Shown: one piece after another, positions 1-8,033 of the stretch
Numbering within the stretch: position 1 is the stretch's first letter
How the letters are laid out: every line of letters begins with the position of its first letter
From: Clostridiaceae bacterium
GTDB taxonomy: Bacteria > Bacillota > Clostridia > Oscillospirales > Acutalibacteraceae
Assembly: GCA_016296885.1 (NCBI GenBank)
Contig: JAEDHT010000034.1
Coordinates: forward strand, 1 to 19,960
Reading direction: 5' to 3'
Length of the DNA stretch: 19,960 nt
Notes under the pieces: generated by a model
Database searches by the model: none
Told to the model about the DNA's origin: nothing
Seen by the model: the letters and a program-made list of their open reading frames with translations, nothing else
Program-made: the position numbers and the translations under genes

Positions 1-77
1 TTGTTTCCATTCTTCTATTATATCACACTTTTACGATTTTGGGAGTAGAACCTTAGCCTTTTAGACAGAAGCTATGC
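1..77. other. left-edge intergenic DNA
   Basis: No gene is visible here. On the minus strand a TATAAT-like -10 box (17-22) lies downstream of the dockerin gene terminator and could belong to a promoter for a gene off the left edge. No matching -35 box is seen, so this is weak. Confidence 0.3.
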
Positions 78-113
78 AAAAAAGCAGCCCGCAAGCTAAC
101 GGACTGCTTTTAA
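78..113 (-). terminator. intrinsic terminator of the dockerin gene
   Basis: On the minus strand an 11-bp stem (81-91 with 100-110, one G-U pair) around an 8-nt loop is followed by a run of six T. It lies about 20 nt past the stop codon of the dockerin-protein gene. This is a textbook rho-independent terminator. Confidence 0.85.
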
Positions 114-131
114 GTAACAAATTTTTAAAAA

Positions 132-2087
132 TTATTTCTCTGCTGTAAACTTCTTGATGAGCTTTGCAACATATCTCTGAATCTCTGTGATATCTTCCAT
201 AGAGATCTTCTTGTCGCCTGTTACATCAGAGTTGTTGAGAGCAACACCCTCAAGCTTTACAAGAGAAGCAACGTGTCTCTGGAGAACTGTTACGTCTTCG
301 ATGTTTACAACGTTATCGAGGTTAGCATCACCATAAAGTGAAACGATACCATCAAATACATCTGTATCAAGATTGCTGAAAGACTTTGCAACATATTTTG
401 AAGAAAGAATTACAGTAAACTCGATTCCATCTTCATCTCTTTGGTTTGCGAGCTTAGACTCTTCTGTCTCTACGAGCTCTACCCAGTCATTTGCTACAAA
501 CTTAACCTCGAAAGGAGTGTTGTAGATGTCTGTTGCATAGTTAACGCCGAAGTAGTTCTTGTTAGCTCTATCTGCAAAGATTTCTACGCCGTCATAATCC
601 TTTGTTACGCCCTTTCTAATATAGAGGACATCACCAAGTCTGAAGTTTGTGTAGTTGATTACGTTATCAGAAACATACTCAAGCTTAGATACTGCTACAC
701 AGCCTGTGTAGTTGTTGTATCTTACATGGAGGTAACCATCAACTATTCTACCATCAGAATAGAATACAGTACCTGAAGCATAAGTGCCGAGCTGCTCATA
801 GTCGTATCCGCCATCTTTGTTTAATGTCTGCTTAAGAACAGGAACACTTGTCTTAGTTCTGTATGTACCTGCAGCAGATTTGAGATAGTCGCATGGGAGT
901 GCGAGTGTATATAATGTTGTCACGTCATTACCATTTACGATAACAGGTGAAGCCGGAACGATGTGTGCTGCATCACCATATGCATAGTCAATTCTGTAAA
1001 GAACATCATAAATTAAAGGATAGTCCTCTTTGCCCTCTACTGACTCAAACCAGAAATCCTCATAACCTGTGAAAGAGTCTGTATCAGAACCATAGATATC
1101 TGTAACCTTTACATAGTTACCTTCCTCTAAACCGTTGCTTGAGAAGAGCTCTCTGCCCTTGCTAACGAGCTCACAGCTGTTGATTGTGATCTTAGATGTT
1201 ACATAATATTTGCCGTTAAGCTTGAGGTAAACAGTTGTGTAACCATTGTTATAGTCAACTATAACGATACGCTTACCGGATGGGATAGTGATCTTCTCTG
1301 TCTTTTCGCCAGAGCTTGCAAGATATGTAGAAGCCTCTACTGTGAGTCTTTCTTTTGTCTCGTATACACCAACATCTGCTTTGCTTGGAACACCATTACC
1401 CTGAAGTCTGAGGTCATCAAGCTTAACCTGTAGTCTTCTTGTATAGCCCACGCCTGTGAGTACAGGATAAAGCTCTTTGAATATCTCGTTCTCGATATTG
1501 AACATATTCTCGATTACATCCTGAGTAATACCCATTTTCTCAAGGTAACCAAGAGTGATACGTGTGGAAATAGAAGCTATGCCATCATCGGAGATATCGT
1601 CTACTGTGTAGGAGAACAAACGCCAGAACCAGCCGATTTCTTCCTGCTTCTCTTGGTCAACTGCGTTTGACTTCAAAAGAACGTCAGAACCCTTACCGAT
1701 TACGTATACTATTTCTTCGTCTGTGTCGTCTACTGTGTCGGAATATGTCTTAAGCTCGATGTCGTTTACGTGCATATCAAGTTTTACAAGATAGCTAACG
1801 TTTGATACTTCGTAGCTTGTTTCGATGGAAACTTTGTTACCGATGATTGACTTAACTGTGTAAACAAGATAAGCATACATTGAGTTTATCTCTTCACCAT
1901 CATAGTCTTTTGCGCCTAGCTTGATTGTAACATTGTCGCCTACTCTGAATGTTGTGCTGTCGCTTACAGATACAAGGTCATTCTCAGCAGCTGATGCTTT
2001 TATTGTTGTAAAAGATGCAGCACTAAGAACCATAAGACCTGCAAGGAGGCAAGCTGTTGTTTTCTTAAACAAATTTTGAAGTTTCAT
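132..2087 (-). CDS. secreted multi-SH3-like protein with C-terminal type I dockerin
   Basis: An exported protein of 651 aa without a recognisable catalytic domain. The N-terminus has a lysine-containing stretch, a hydrophobic core and an ASA-type cleavage region near residue 34, so it is a Sec substrate. Residues ~46-95 (FRVGDNVTIKLGAK..YDG) and ~482-540 (FRLGDVLYIRKG..YDG) look like copies of one SH3-like repeat of the sort seen at the ends of clostridial amidases. Residues ~247-305 and ~408-472 also read as bacterial SH3-like. The C-terminus (~584-643) is a dockerin with two calcium-loop/helix repeats: GDANLDNVVNIED, then a more divergent SDVTGDKKISMED. Dockerins bind cohesin modules, so the protein is probably docked to a scaffold or surface anchor, with the SH3 modules touching cell wall or glycan. 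That role is inference. The ATG at 2087 is chosen over the TTG at 2096 because GGAGGG sits 11 nt before it; the TTG would lie only 2 nt away. It is monocistronic, with its own promoter and terminator. Confidence 0.8.
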   Translation of the reverse strand: MKLQNLFKKTTACLLAGLMVLSAASFTTIKASAAENDLVSVSDSTTFRVGDNVTIKLGAKDYDGEEINSMYAYLVYTVKSIIGNKVSIETSYEVSNVSYLVKLDMHVNDIELKTYSDTVDDTDEEIVYVIGKGSDVLLKSNAVDQEKQEEIGWFWRLFSYTVDDISDDGIASISTRITLGYLEKMGITQDVIENMFNIENEIFKELYPVLTGVGYTRRLQVKLDDLRLQGNGVPSKADVGVYETKERLTVEASTYLASSGEKTEKITIPSGKRIVIVDYNNGYTTVYLKLNGKYYVTSKITINSCELVSKGRELFSSNGLEEGNYVKVTDIYGSDTDSFTGYEDFWFESVEGKEDYPLIYDVLYRIDYAYGDAAHIVPASPVIVNGNDVTTLYTLALPCDYLKSAAGTYRTKTSVPVLKQTLNKDGGYDYEQLGTYASGTVFYSDGRIVDGYLHVRYNNYTGCVAVSKLEYVSDNVINYTNFRLGDVLYIRKGVTKDYDGVEIFADRANKNYFGVNYATDIYNTPFEVKFVANDWVELVETEESKLANQRDEDGIEFTVILSSKYVAKSFSNLDTDVFDGIVSLYGDANLDNVVNIEDVTVLQRHVASLVKLEGVALNNSDVTGDKKISMEDITEIQRYVAKLIKKFTAEK

Positions 2088-2155
2088 TTCTAACAAAACC
2101 CTCCATTAAATATTAACATATAGAAGATACAATTCTCCCATATCGCTTATTTAAC

Positions 2156-2184
2156 ATTATATATTTCAAAATATGAGATGTCAA
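2156..2184 (-). promoter_or_regulatory. perfect consensus sigma-A promoter
   Basis: On the minus strand TTGACA (2179-2184) and TATAAT (2156-2161) are separated by exactly 17 bp, both hexamers matching the consensus at every position. It points at the dockerin gene with a leader of about 60 nt. This predicts strong vegetative expression of that gene. Confidence 0.85.
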
Positions 2185-2290
2185 GCTAAAAAATGCAATT
2201 TATCGCCTTAAAAGAATGAATTCTCCAAAATTCCCTCTTTTATACAAAACATACAACCTGCCAAGTCCTTATTTAGTCATTTTATCTAGT

Positions 2291-2324
2291 AATTTTTCCT
2301 TGTTAAGGTAAAAATGGAAAAATT
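2291..2324 (-). terminator. possible weak terminator hairpin after spoVAE
   Basis: A 9-bp inverted repeat (AATTTTTCC at 2291-2299 with GGAAAAATT at 2316-2324) directly follows the spoVAE stop codon. The stem is AT-rich, the loop is long and no clear T-run follows, so termination is doubtful. The rest of the gap between the dockerin-gene promoter (2184) and this hairpin shows nothing recognisable. Confidence 0.3.
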
Positions 2325-2693
2325 TTATTTCTTTTCGGATGGTTTGCTTATTAATGAAAAGAGATAACCAAAAATAATAGCCGCAGAAATACCGGCAGCA
2401 GCCGCTGTGGCACCGCCTGTGAGCACACCCATTATTCCATCCTCAGCTATAGCCTCCTGCACGCCCTTTGCCATAGTATATCCAAAGCCGGATAACGGAA
2501 CTGTGGCACCGCCACCTGCAAATTCTACCAAAGGCTCATATACTCCAATAGCCGTAAGAGCAACACCCAAAACTACAAGCATCACCAAAATTCTTGCAGG
2601 GGTAAGCTTTGTCTTATCTATTAGTATTTGGCAAAGAACACATATGAGTCCTCCAACCCAAAACGCATTTAATAAAGGAATTAATATATCCAT
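2325..2693 (-). CDS. spoVAE: stage V sporulation protein AE
   Basis: A small integral membrane protein of 122 aa, the usual SpoVAE(b) length, made of hydrophobic segments at about 5-25, 34-55 and 95-115. The family signature is clear: FWVGGLICVLCQILIDKTKLTPARILV near the N-terminus and a glycine-rich centre (EFAGGGATVPLSGFG). SpoVA proteins form the inner-membrane channel that moves dipicolinic acid and calcium into the forespore and out on germination. The ATG has AGAGGT about 8 nt upstream. The usual partners spoVAC and spoVAD are not adjacent: the next gene upstream is divergent and unrelated, so this copy stands alone. A sigma-G-like promoter lies just upstream. Confidence 0.92.
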   Translation of the reverse strand: MDILIPLLNAFWVGGLICVLCQILIDKTKLTPARILVMLVVLGVALTAIGVYEPLVEFAGGGATVPLSGFGYTMAKGVQEAIAEDGIMGVLTGGATAAAAGISAAIIFGYLFSLISKPSEKK

Positions 2694-2727
2694 ATTTTTC
2701 TACCTCTTTAATTTTCTAATTATTGTT

Positions 2728-2756
2728 TATTATGTTTAGAAAGTTTTTTATTATTC
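2728..2756 (-). promoter_or_regulatory. sigma-G-like promoter for spoVAE
   Basis: On the minus strand GAATA (2752-2756) and CATAATA (2728-2734) are 17 bp apart. This matches the forespore sigma-G pattern GHATR / CATNHTA known from Bacillus, where spoVA is a sigma-G target. The -35-like box lies inside the proximal copy of a 25-bp tandem repeat. The assignment rests on motif match and gene identity only. Confidence 0.5.
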
Positions 2757-2797
2757 GCACTAAAAATTTAATTTATTATTCGCACTAAAAATTTAAT
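2748..2797. repeat. perfect 25-bp tandem duplication
   Basis: Two identical 25-bp units lie head to tail (2748-2772 and 2773-2797). Each holds ATTCGCACTAAAAATTTAAT. They sit between the divergent spoVAE and tubby-like genes. The unit carries the GAATA box read on the minus strand, and the array ends exactly at the -35 region of the rightward promoter. The perfect identity suggests a recent duplication or active maintenance. Confidence 0.9.
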
Positions 2798-2802
2798 TTG
2801 TA

Positions 2803-2831
2803 TTGTAAAAAATTATATTTGAGGGTATAAT
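2803..2831 (+). promoter_or_regulatory. sigma-A promoter of the four-gene cluster
   Basis: TTGTAA (2803-2808) and TATAAT (2826-2831) are separated by 17 bp, 38 nt before the GTG of the first cluster gene. No other convincing promoter is seen in the short gaps further along the cluster. Confidence 0.7.
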
Positions 2832-2868
2832 ACTATAAATATGATTATTTCTTGGAGGCGAATATTCT

Positions 2869-3345
2869 GTGAAGTTGTATCTCGTAAGAAATATAGGTGA
2901 CTGTGAGGATAGATATTCTATCTTTGACAATAAAGGCAATGAAAAATACGTGGTAAAAGGAAAATACGGCTTACTGGGCGATGTGATGAGAATTAATGAC
3001 AAACAAGGAAATCGTCTTTTCAAGATATTGCAAAGCTCATCTGCCCTGCCGATAACCGTCTATAACCTTAGCGGCAACGGCGAGCGAATCCATCTTATCT
3101 TCAACAACATGAGAAAAAGCTATTCCCTGATGAACATAAGCTGGTATATATTGGGAATGGCACCACAATATGAGATTATTGATGCAGATAAGACAGCTAT
3201 CATGCGCCAAACAGCCGATCCCACAGGCAGTGGCTATATGCTCGAAATAAGCTGTGAACAGCGTGAGCTTTTGTGCCTTGCCATTGCAATATGCCTCAAC
3301 AGTATTTCTACAATACAACAACCCAAAATCGCCTTTCAAAATTAA
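2869..3345 (+). CDS. tubby C-terminal-like / LURP-one-related protein
   Basis: A soluble 158-aa protein. Its pattern of short beta-strand repeats (YSIFDNKGNEKYVVKGKYG, then RINDKQGNRLFKI, then YEIIDADKTAIMRQ) resembles the LURP-one-related (YxjI, DUF567) proteins with the tubby-type beta-barrel fold. The family's biochemical role in bacteria is not settled; a lipid- or membrane-associated scaffold is often suggested by analogy with tubby. The start is GTG with GGAGG 10 nt upstream. Only 17 nt separate its stop from the next start, so it is the first gene of the cluster. The C-terminal ~20 residues (AICLNSIS...) are less family-like. Confidence 0.7.
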   Translation: MKLYLVRNIGDCEDRYSIFDNKGNEKYVVKGKYGLLGDVMRINDKQGNRLFKILQSSSALPITVYNLSGNGERIHLIFNNMRKSYSLMNISWYILGMAPQYEIIDADKTAIMRQTADPTGSGYMLEISCEQRELLCLAIAICLNSISTIQQPKIAFQN

Positions 3346-3362
3346 AACAAGGAGAAAAAATA

Positions 3363-5414
3363 GTGAAGACTAATAAAAAAATAGGAAAACAAAACAAAAA
3401 CAGTATTACGCTATTAATAATAGCATTGTTTCTTTTAACATCAATCTTTGCAGAGATTCTTTTATCCAACAGCCTGATAATAAAATTATCCTCTGATAAA
3501 TACTCTGTAACTGATATTGATTTAAACGATACGCAAAATATAGCTATCGATACCGAAAACAATATTATGACAATCTATGATATAGATATAGAGGCTGCCA
3601 GTGTGGATATTGAATTTTCCGGCGTGGCAAAATATGCAGACATAGAACTATCATTTACTGATGATAATTTCAAAAACTCCTCTAAATATGCCGGTACATA
3701 TCATTTTTATTCGCAAAATGACGGCAAAGCCGAAACATTTAAAATTAACCCATATGGACAATTACATTCTCTGAGCATTCGCCTGACAAACTCATCAAAA
3801 AACTTTGATGTAGAGAGCGTTACGTTTAATAAGTCTCCTGATTTTAGCTTTAATTTCCTGAGAATGTTTATATTTTTTGCGGTGGCAACACTCGTTTTTC
3901 TCATAATCAAGTATAAAGCCTGGAATATAGTATACGACAATAAAAAAGCTCTTCATAGAGTGCTTTTAGTTTTGGTGGCATTATCATGTATGTTAACCCC
4001 AATGTTCATTAAAGCTAACACTCAGGCAAAGGGTGTGAATAATGGCCATTACGATTATCCATTGGAGGGCGATTTGTCCGATTATGGCCTCTATACTTTG
4101 CAATTTGACGCATTCTTAAAAGGTCAGCTCCATCTTGACGTAGAAATCAACAACGATGTTATTGAAGAGATGGAAAATCCATATGACCACTCTCAAAGAA
4201 CAAACGTGCCACATGGCGTAATATGGGATAGTGCATATTACAACGGAAAAACTTATTCATATTTTGGCGTTGCACCTATAATATATGTGACATATCCATA
4301 CTACTTTCTCACAGGCAATGTGCCTGATGAATTTACAATATCGGCTACACTTGCATTTTTTGCATCAATGTTTATAAGTCTTGCATTTATCGAGCTTATC
4401 AAATATTTTTGCAAAAAGCCTTCTCTACTGCTTATGATGGCGGGTATTTTGGCTGTCAACTTCTCCTCGCTCATTTATCTTTCACAGTCTATGGCAAATA
4501 TGTATAATATTGCCTGTCTGTCAGGAATGTTGTTTTTGAGTGCATTGCTATACACGTCATTCAGAGCTGTGAGAACAGAAAGCACTGTTTTGAGGAACAT
4601 CATATTTGCTCTGAGTGGACTTGCGTGCATATCATTAATCGCATCAAGACCGATAGTAATACTCTATGCATTGATAATAGCACCTATCTACATTAGCTTC
4701 CTTGCAAATAAAAAATATTCGTTAAAAAACAAGATAAGTGCTGTAGCCTGCTTCTTCGCACCGTTGATAATATTTGGCGTTGCGCTGATGTGGTACAACA
4801 ATGCCAGATTTGACTCTCCATTCCAATTCGGCGCTATTTACAATTTCACTGTAAGCGACACTTCTAATAACTCCATAAGACTATATATGCTCCCTGTGGC
4901 AATATATCATATGTTCTTGCAAAGTGCAAAGGTAGATTCTGTATTTCCTTTTGTACATTCCCAGTACACTGTGCTTGGCACATATCGCACCTACACCTAT
5001 GTAGCATCTACCATCGGCTCGATATTCTACCCAGCCACATGGGGACTGTTTGCTTCTATGCCTGTTACTAAGGGAAAAGAAAACCGTGAAAAGCGTTTTG
5101 TAATCGGCGCAGTGATTGCTATGCTGTTTGCAATAGCCTTTCTTGATACCTGCATAGCTGGTGTTCATCTAAGATATAGCACAGACATAATGCTCATAGC
5201 ATCTCTATTTGGAGTAGTGCTTACAATTCTTGTTGCAGAAAAGCTTAAGGATTATGGAGAAAACATTTACAAGCCATTCTTTGCAGGCTTTATGATAATG
5301 TTTATACTCTCTGCATTATTTGGTTCAGCACTTATATTCAGCAATGCTAAAAACCTCATAATGAACAATCATCCCGGTATGTATGATTATATAGCTTCAA
5401 TATTTAGATTTTAA
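3363..5414 (+). CDS. polytopic membrane protein, GT-C glycosyltransferase-like
   Basis: A 683-aa integral membrane protein. A first membrane segment (~14-36) is followed by a ~125-residue hydrophilic, beta-rich extracytoplasmic stretch (~37-160). Many further membrane segments begin at ~162, ~198 and ~310 and run to the C-terminus. A soluble loop at ~246-306 contains FDAFLKGQLHLD, ENPYD..R and WDSAYYNGKTYSYFGVAPI. Similar KGQ/NPYD/AYYNGKYY.YFG arrangements occur in large uncharacterised Firmicutes membrane proteins that resemble GT-C lipid-linked glycosyltransferases. I infer a transferase using a polyprenyl-phosphate donor outside the membrane, without seeing a proven catalytic residue. The start is the GTG at 3363, with AAGGAG 8 nt upstream. 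An in-frame ATG at 3273 lies inside the preceding gene and has no ribosome-binding site. Confidence 0.7.
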   Translation: MKTNKKIGKQNKNSITLLIIALFLLTSIFAEILLSNSLIIKLSSDKYSVTDIDLNDTQNIAIDTENNIMTIYDIDIEAASVDIEFSGVAKYADIELSFTDDNFKNSSKYAGTYHFYSQNDGKAETFKINPYGQLHSLSIRLTNSSKNFDVESVTFNKSPDFSFNFLRMFIFFAVATLVFLIIKYKAWNIVYDNKKALHRVLLVLVALSCMLTPMFIKANTQAKGVNNGHYDYPLEGDLSDYGLYTLQFDAFLKGQLHLDVEINNDVIEEMENPYDHSQRTNVPHGVIWDSAYYNGKTYSYFGVAPIIYVTYPYYFLTGNVPDEFTISATLAFFASMFISLAFIELIKYFCKKPSLLLMMAGILAVNFSSLIYLSQSMANMYNIACLSGMLFLSALLYTSFRAVRTESTVLRNIIFALSGLACISLIASRPIVILYALIIAPIYISFLANKKYSLKNKISAVACFFAPLIIFGVALMWYNNARFDSPFQFGAIYNFTVSDTSNNSIRLYMLPVAIYHMFLQSAKVDSVFPFVHSQYTVLGTYRTYTYVASTIGSIFYPATWGLFASMPVTKGKENREKRFVIGAVIAMLFAIAFLDTCIAGVHLRYSTDIMLIASLFGVVLTILVAEKLKDYGENIYKPFFAGFMIMFILSALFGSALIFSNAKNLIMNNHPGMYDYIASIFRF

Positions 5415-5446
5415 TTTTATAAAAATAGCTTTATAGGGGGACCTGT

Positions 5447-7015
5447 ATGAAACGGGAAATAGTTAGAAATATCGTAAATAAAAATGAAAGCCTACGCCAG
5501 AAGCTCTTTTATGAAGGCTTTATATTTACAGATAAAAAAGTAGACGAAAACGCATACCCATTTTATGGCATGTGGAAAAATTACTATTATAAAGATTACA
5601 CTTTGCTTGTCTCTCCCAGACAAAGATTTTATGTCAAGGAAGCTGAATCTGCAGCCATGATAATGATTGGTCACGCATATAACCCATTCAGTATGGAGCA
5701 TCGTGAAGAGGTTATGTTAGATAACCTGCTACAAGAATATATTAAAAACGATGGTTCTTTTTATGATGAGCTTAACCGGTTAACAGGTGTGTTCTCTTTG
5801 TTAATAATAGAAAAAGATGGCGTTCATATTATTGGTGATGCAACATGTATGCAAACCACATTTTATGGCTGTATAGATAATATGATAGCAATATCTTCTC
5901 ATACAAACCTTATAGGCGATATCTTTTCGCTGGAGTGGGATCCATTTGTAAAAGAATTGGTCAATTATAAGTTTTTTCATCTATTTGGCAATTCACTACC
6001 CGGAGATATCACCCAGTTTAGCCAGATTAAGCGAGTAGTTCCAAATTATGAATATGTTATTTCAAACAATAGCATAAGCTATAAAAGATTTTATTATCCT
6101 GTTTATCATAATATAACTGTCGAGGATATCGTAAAATCCACAGCAGACCTGATGTGCAGAAATATGAGTCTGATACATAAAAAATGGGACAAGCCCGCAA
6201 TTTCGCTAACCGGTGGATGTGACAGTAAAACCACACTTGCTTGCACCAAAGATGTCTTTGACAAATACACATACTTTAGCTATATTTCTTCCGAATCAGA
6301 AAAAGTGGATGCCGATGCTGCACATATAATATGCGATGAGCTAGGATTAGAGCATACGATTTATAATATATCAGAATCCGATGAAGACTTCTCTATGATG
6401 GAAGAAGCCAAGACCATCTTGGAATGGAATACCGGTGATATCGTGCCATATAAAAGAAGCGAAGTAAGAAAAAGAAGATTTTTTGATGATATTTCAGATT
6501 TTGATGTAGAAATAAAATCATGGGCCTCTGAGATAGGCAGAGCCTACTATTCCAAGAGATTTAGTAATCGAAAAAATTTTGGCAAAAATCCAACCCCACG
6601 CAAATGCTCTACGCTATATAAAGTATTTTTGCACAACCGCAAGCTGTTAAAAAAAGTTGATGCCATCTTTGAGGACTACCTAAACAAATTCTTTTCACAA
6701 CCGGAACAAAACGCTGTTCCATGGCAAGAACAATTCTTCTGGGAGTTTCGTATGTCCAGCTGGAACGGAATTGTAATTACAGGTGAGCATAGATATTCAT
6801 TCGATATCACCATTCCATATAACAACAGAAAAATACTGGAATTATTGCTTAGCGCATCTATAGACGACAGAATATCTGACAAAGTATACTCTGAGCTAAG
6901 ACAAGCTCTCTACCCCAAGATAGATGGCACCGGCATAGCAATAACTAATTTAAAGCACACCAGTCTTAGAGCAAAACTGGAAAATTTATATTATATACTA
7001 AATAAACTACTTTAA
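5447..7015 (+). CDS. asparagine-synthase-like amidotransferase/ligase
   Basis: A 522-aa protein with the two-part layout of class-B asparagine synthetases. Residues ~35-165 resemble the glutamine-hydrolysing N-terminal domain (LTGVFSLLI..DGVHIIGDATCMQTTFYG), but the catalytic cysteine after the initiator Met is absent (the chain starts MKREIV). Residues ~225 onward form the ATP-pyrophosphatase domain with the P-loop SLTGGCDS (253-260), then FSYISSESEKVDADAA. Members of this family adenylate a carboxylate and form an amide; some, such as WbpS-type proteins, act in surface polysaccharide clusters. The acceptor here is unknown. Without the cysteine it may use free ammonia or an amine from elsewhere. 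The start ATG has GGGGG 6 nt upstream. The gene lies 32 nt after the membrane protein and 17 nt before the ATP-grasp gene. Confidence 0.8.
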   Translation: MKREIVRNIVNKNESLRQKLFYEGFIFTDKKVDENAYPFYGMWKNYYYKDYTLLVSPRQRFYVKEAESAAMIMIGHAYNPFSMEHREEVMLDNLLQEYIKNDGSFYDELNRLTGVFSLLIIEKDGVHIIGDATCMQTTFYGCIDNMIAISSHTNLIGDIFSLEWDPFVKELVNYKFFHLFGNSLPGDITQFSQIKRVVPNYEYVISNNSISYKRFYYPVYHNITVEDIVKSTADLMCRNMSLIHKKWDKPAISLTGGCDSKTTLACTKDVFDKYTYFSYISSESEKVDADAAHIICDELGLEHTIYNISESDEDFSMMEEAKTILEWNTGDIVPYKRSEVRKRRFFDDISDFDVEIKSWASEIGRAYYSKRFSNRKNFGKNPTPRKCSTLYKVFLHNRKLLKKVDAIFEDYLNKFFSQPEQNAVPWQEQFFWEFRMSSWNGIVITGEHRYSFDITIPYNNRKILELLLSASIDDRISDKVYSELRQALYPKIDGTGIAITNLKHTSLRAKLENLYYILNKLL

Positions 7016-7032
7016 TTTTGAGGTATAATAAA

Positions 7033-8016
7033 ATGAATAGATTGAAAATGATTTTAAATCAAATTGTTTCCGTTATGAGAAAGAGCAAGGGCAATAAAAA
7101 TTCTTTTATACTATTTTTCGACATTATTTTGTGTGCATTGCTATATGGCGCCAGTCCTAATAACTATTATTACTATGGCTTTGTACACCTAAATCACAAG
7201 CAAAGAAAAACTTATGTAACAAATCGCTTGAGTTGCAAGATTATAAAAAAGTTTAATGACCAGTCTTATATAGACAACTTCGAAAGAAAAGAAATTTTTA
7301 ATCAGAAATTCAGTAAATACATAGCCAGAGCATTCTTGTTTTTGGGCAACTATACCGATAAAGATTTTGATGAATTTTATGAATCCGTGAAAGATGACAA
7401 GCAGGTAATATACAAGCCATCCTCAACCGCTCAGGGGCAGGGTATAGAAGTATTGCATTTTGACAATAAACAACAGTTGTCAGAAAAAATTAAAAATCTT
7501 CACTCAGATGCCGTGCTGGAGCAGTGGATAAAACAAAATGAACAGATTAAAGAGATATATGATAAGTCTGTAAACTGTATAAGAATAATATCATTGTTTA
7601 ATGACAACAAAACATATATTCTGGCTGCAAATATCACCTTTGGTAAAAACGGAAGCGAGATCGCAAATGCCAGTTTAGATAATGTAGTATGTATACCTGA
7701 TATAAACACAGGTACAATAAAGTCTGATGCCAGAGACCTAAGTGGTAGAGAACATAAAGCTCATCCAGACACCGGTTTTGTATTTAAGGGTTATAAAATA
7801 CCTTATTGGGATGAGATAATCTCTATGGTACAGCAGGCATCCCGTGTAGTGCCAAATGTAGGGTATATTGGTTGGGATGTTGCTCTCACAGACGATGGTC
7901 CCGTTATCATAGAGGGAAACACCACACCCGGCTACAAGTTCTTTCAGCTTTATGGATTGCTCGAAAACAATATTGGAAATAAGCAAAATTACATTAAAGC
8001 TATGAAAGGCCTATAA
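7033..8016 (+). CDS. sugar-transfer-associated ATP-grasp ligase
   Basis: A 327-aa ATP-grasp enzyme. It has the nucleotide-binding strand VIYKPSSTAQGQGIEVL (~125-141), the hinge VLEQWI (~161-166), the core GYIGWDVAL (~277-285) and a metal-binding IIEGNTTPG (~292-300). This arrangement is that of the ATP-grasp group often encoded in capsule and cell-wall sugar clusters (Pfam ATPgrasp_ST). ATP-grasp enzymes join a carboxylate, through an acyl-phosphate, to an amine or thiol; the substrates here are unknown. The start is the ATG at 7033, with GAGG (7020-7023) 9 nt upstream. A TTG at 7018 would overlap that site. It is the last gene of the cluster and is followed by a hairpin-rich element. Confidence 0.8.
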   Translation: MNRLKMILNQIVSVMRKSKGNKNSFILFFDIILCALLYGASPNNYYYYGFVHLNHKQRKTYVTNRLSCKIIKKFNDQSYIDNFERKEIFNQKFSKYIARAFLFLGNYTDKDFDEFYESVKDDKQVIYKPSSTAQGQGIEVLHFDNKQQLSEKIKNLHSDAVLEQWIKQNEQIKEIYDKSVNCIRIISLFNDNKTYILAANITFGKNGSEIANASLDNVVCIPDINTGTIKSDARDLSGREHKAHPDTGFVFKGYKIPYWDEIISMVQQASRVVPNVGYIGWDVALTDDGPVIIEGNTTPGYKFFQLYGLLENNIGNKQNYIKAMKGL

Positions 8017-8033
8017 TTTTTCAAGTAAAAGGG

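Noticed and set aside
441..776. 111-codon plus-strand frame
   Set aside because: It is antisense to the dockerin gene, with composition typical of a mirrored frame and no start signal.
2748..2797. CRISPR-like repeat
   Set aside because: The two units are directly joined with no spacer and no cas genes are present.
3273..3362. Upstream in-frame extension of the GT-C-like membrane protein
   Set aside because: It overlaps the tubby-like gene and has no Shine-Dalgarno, whereas the GTG at 3363 has AAGGAG.
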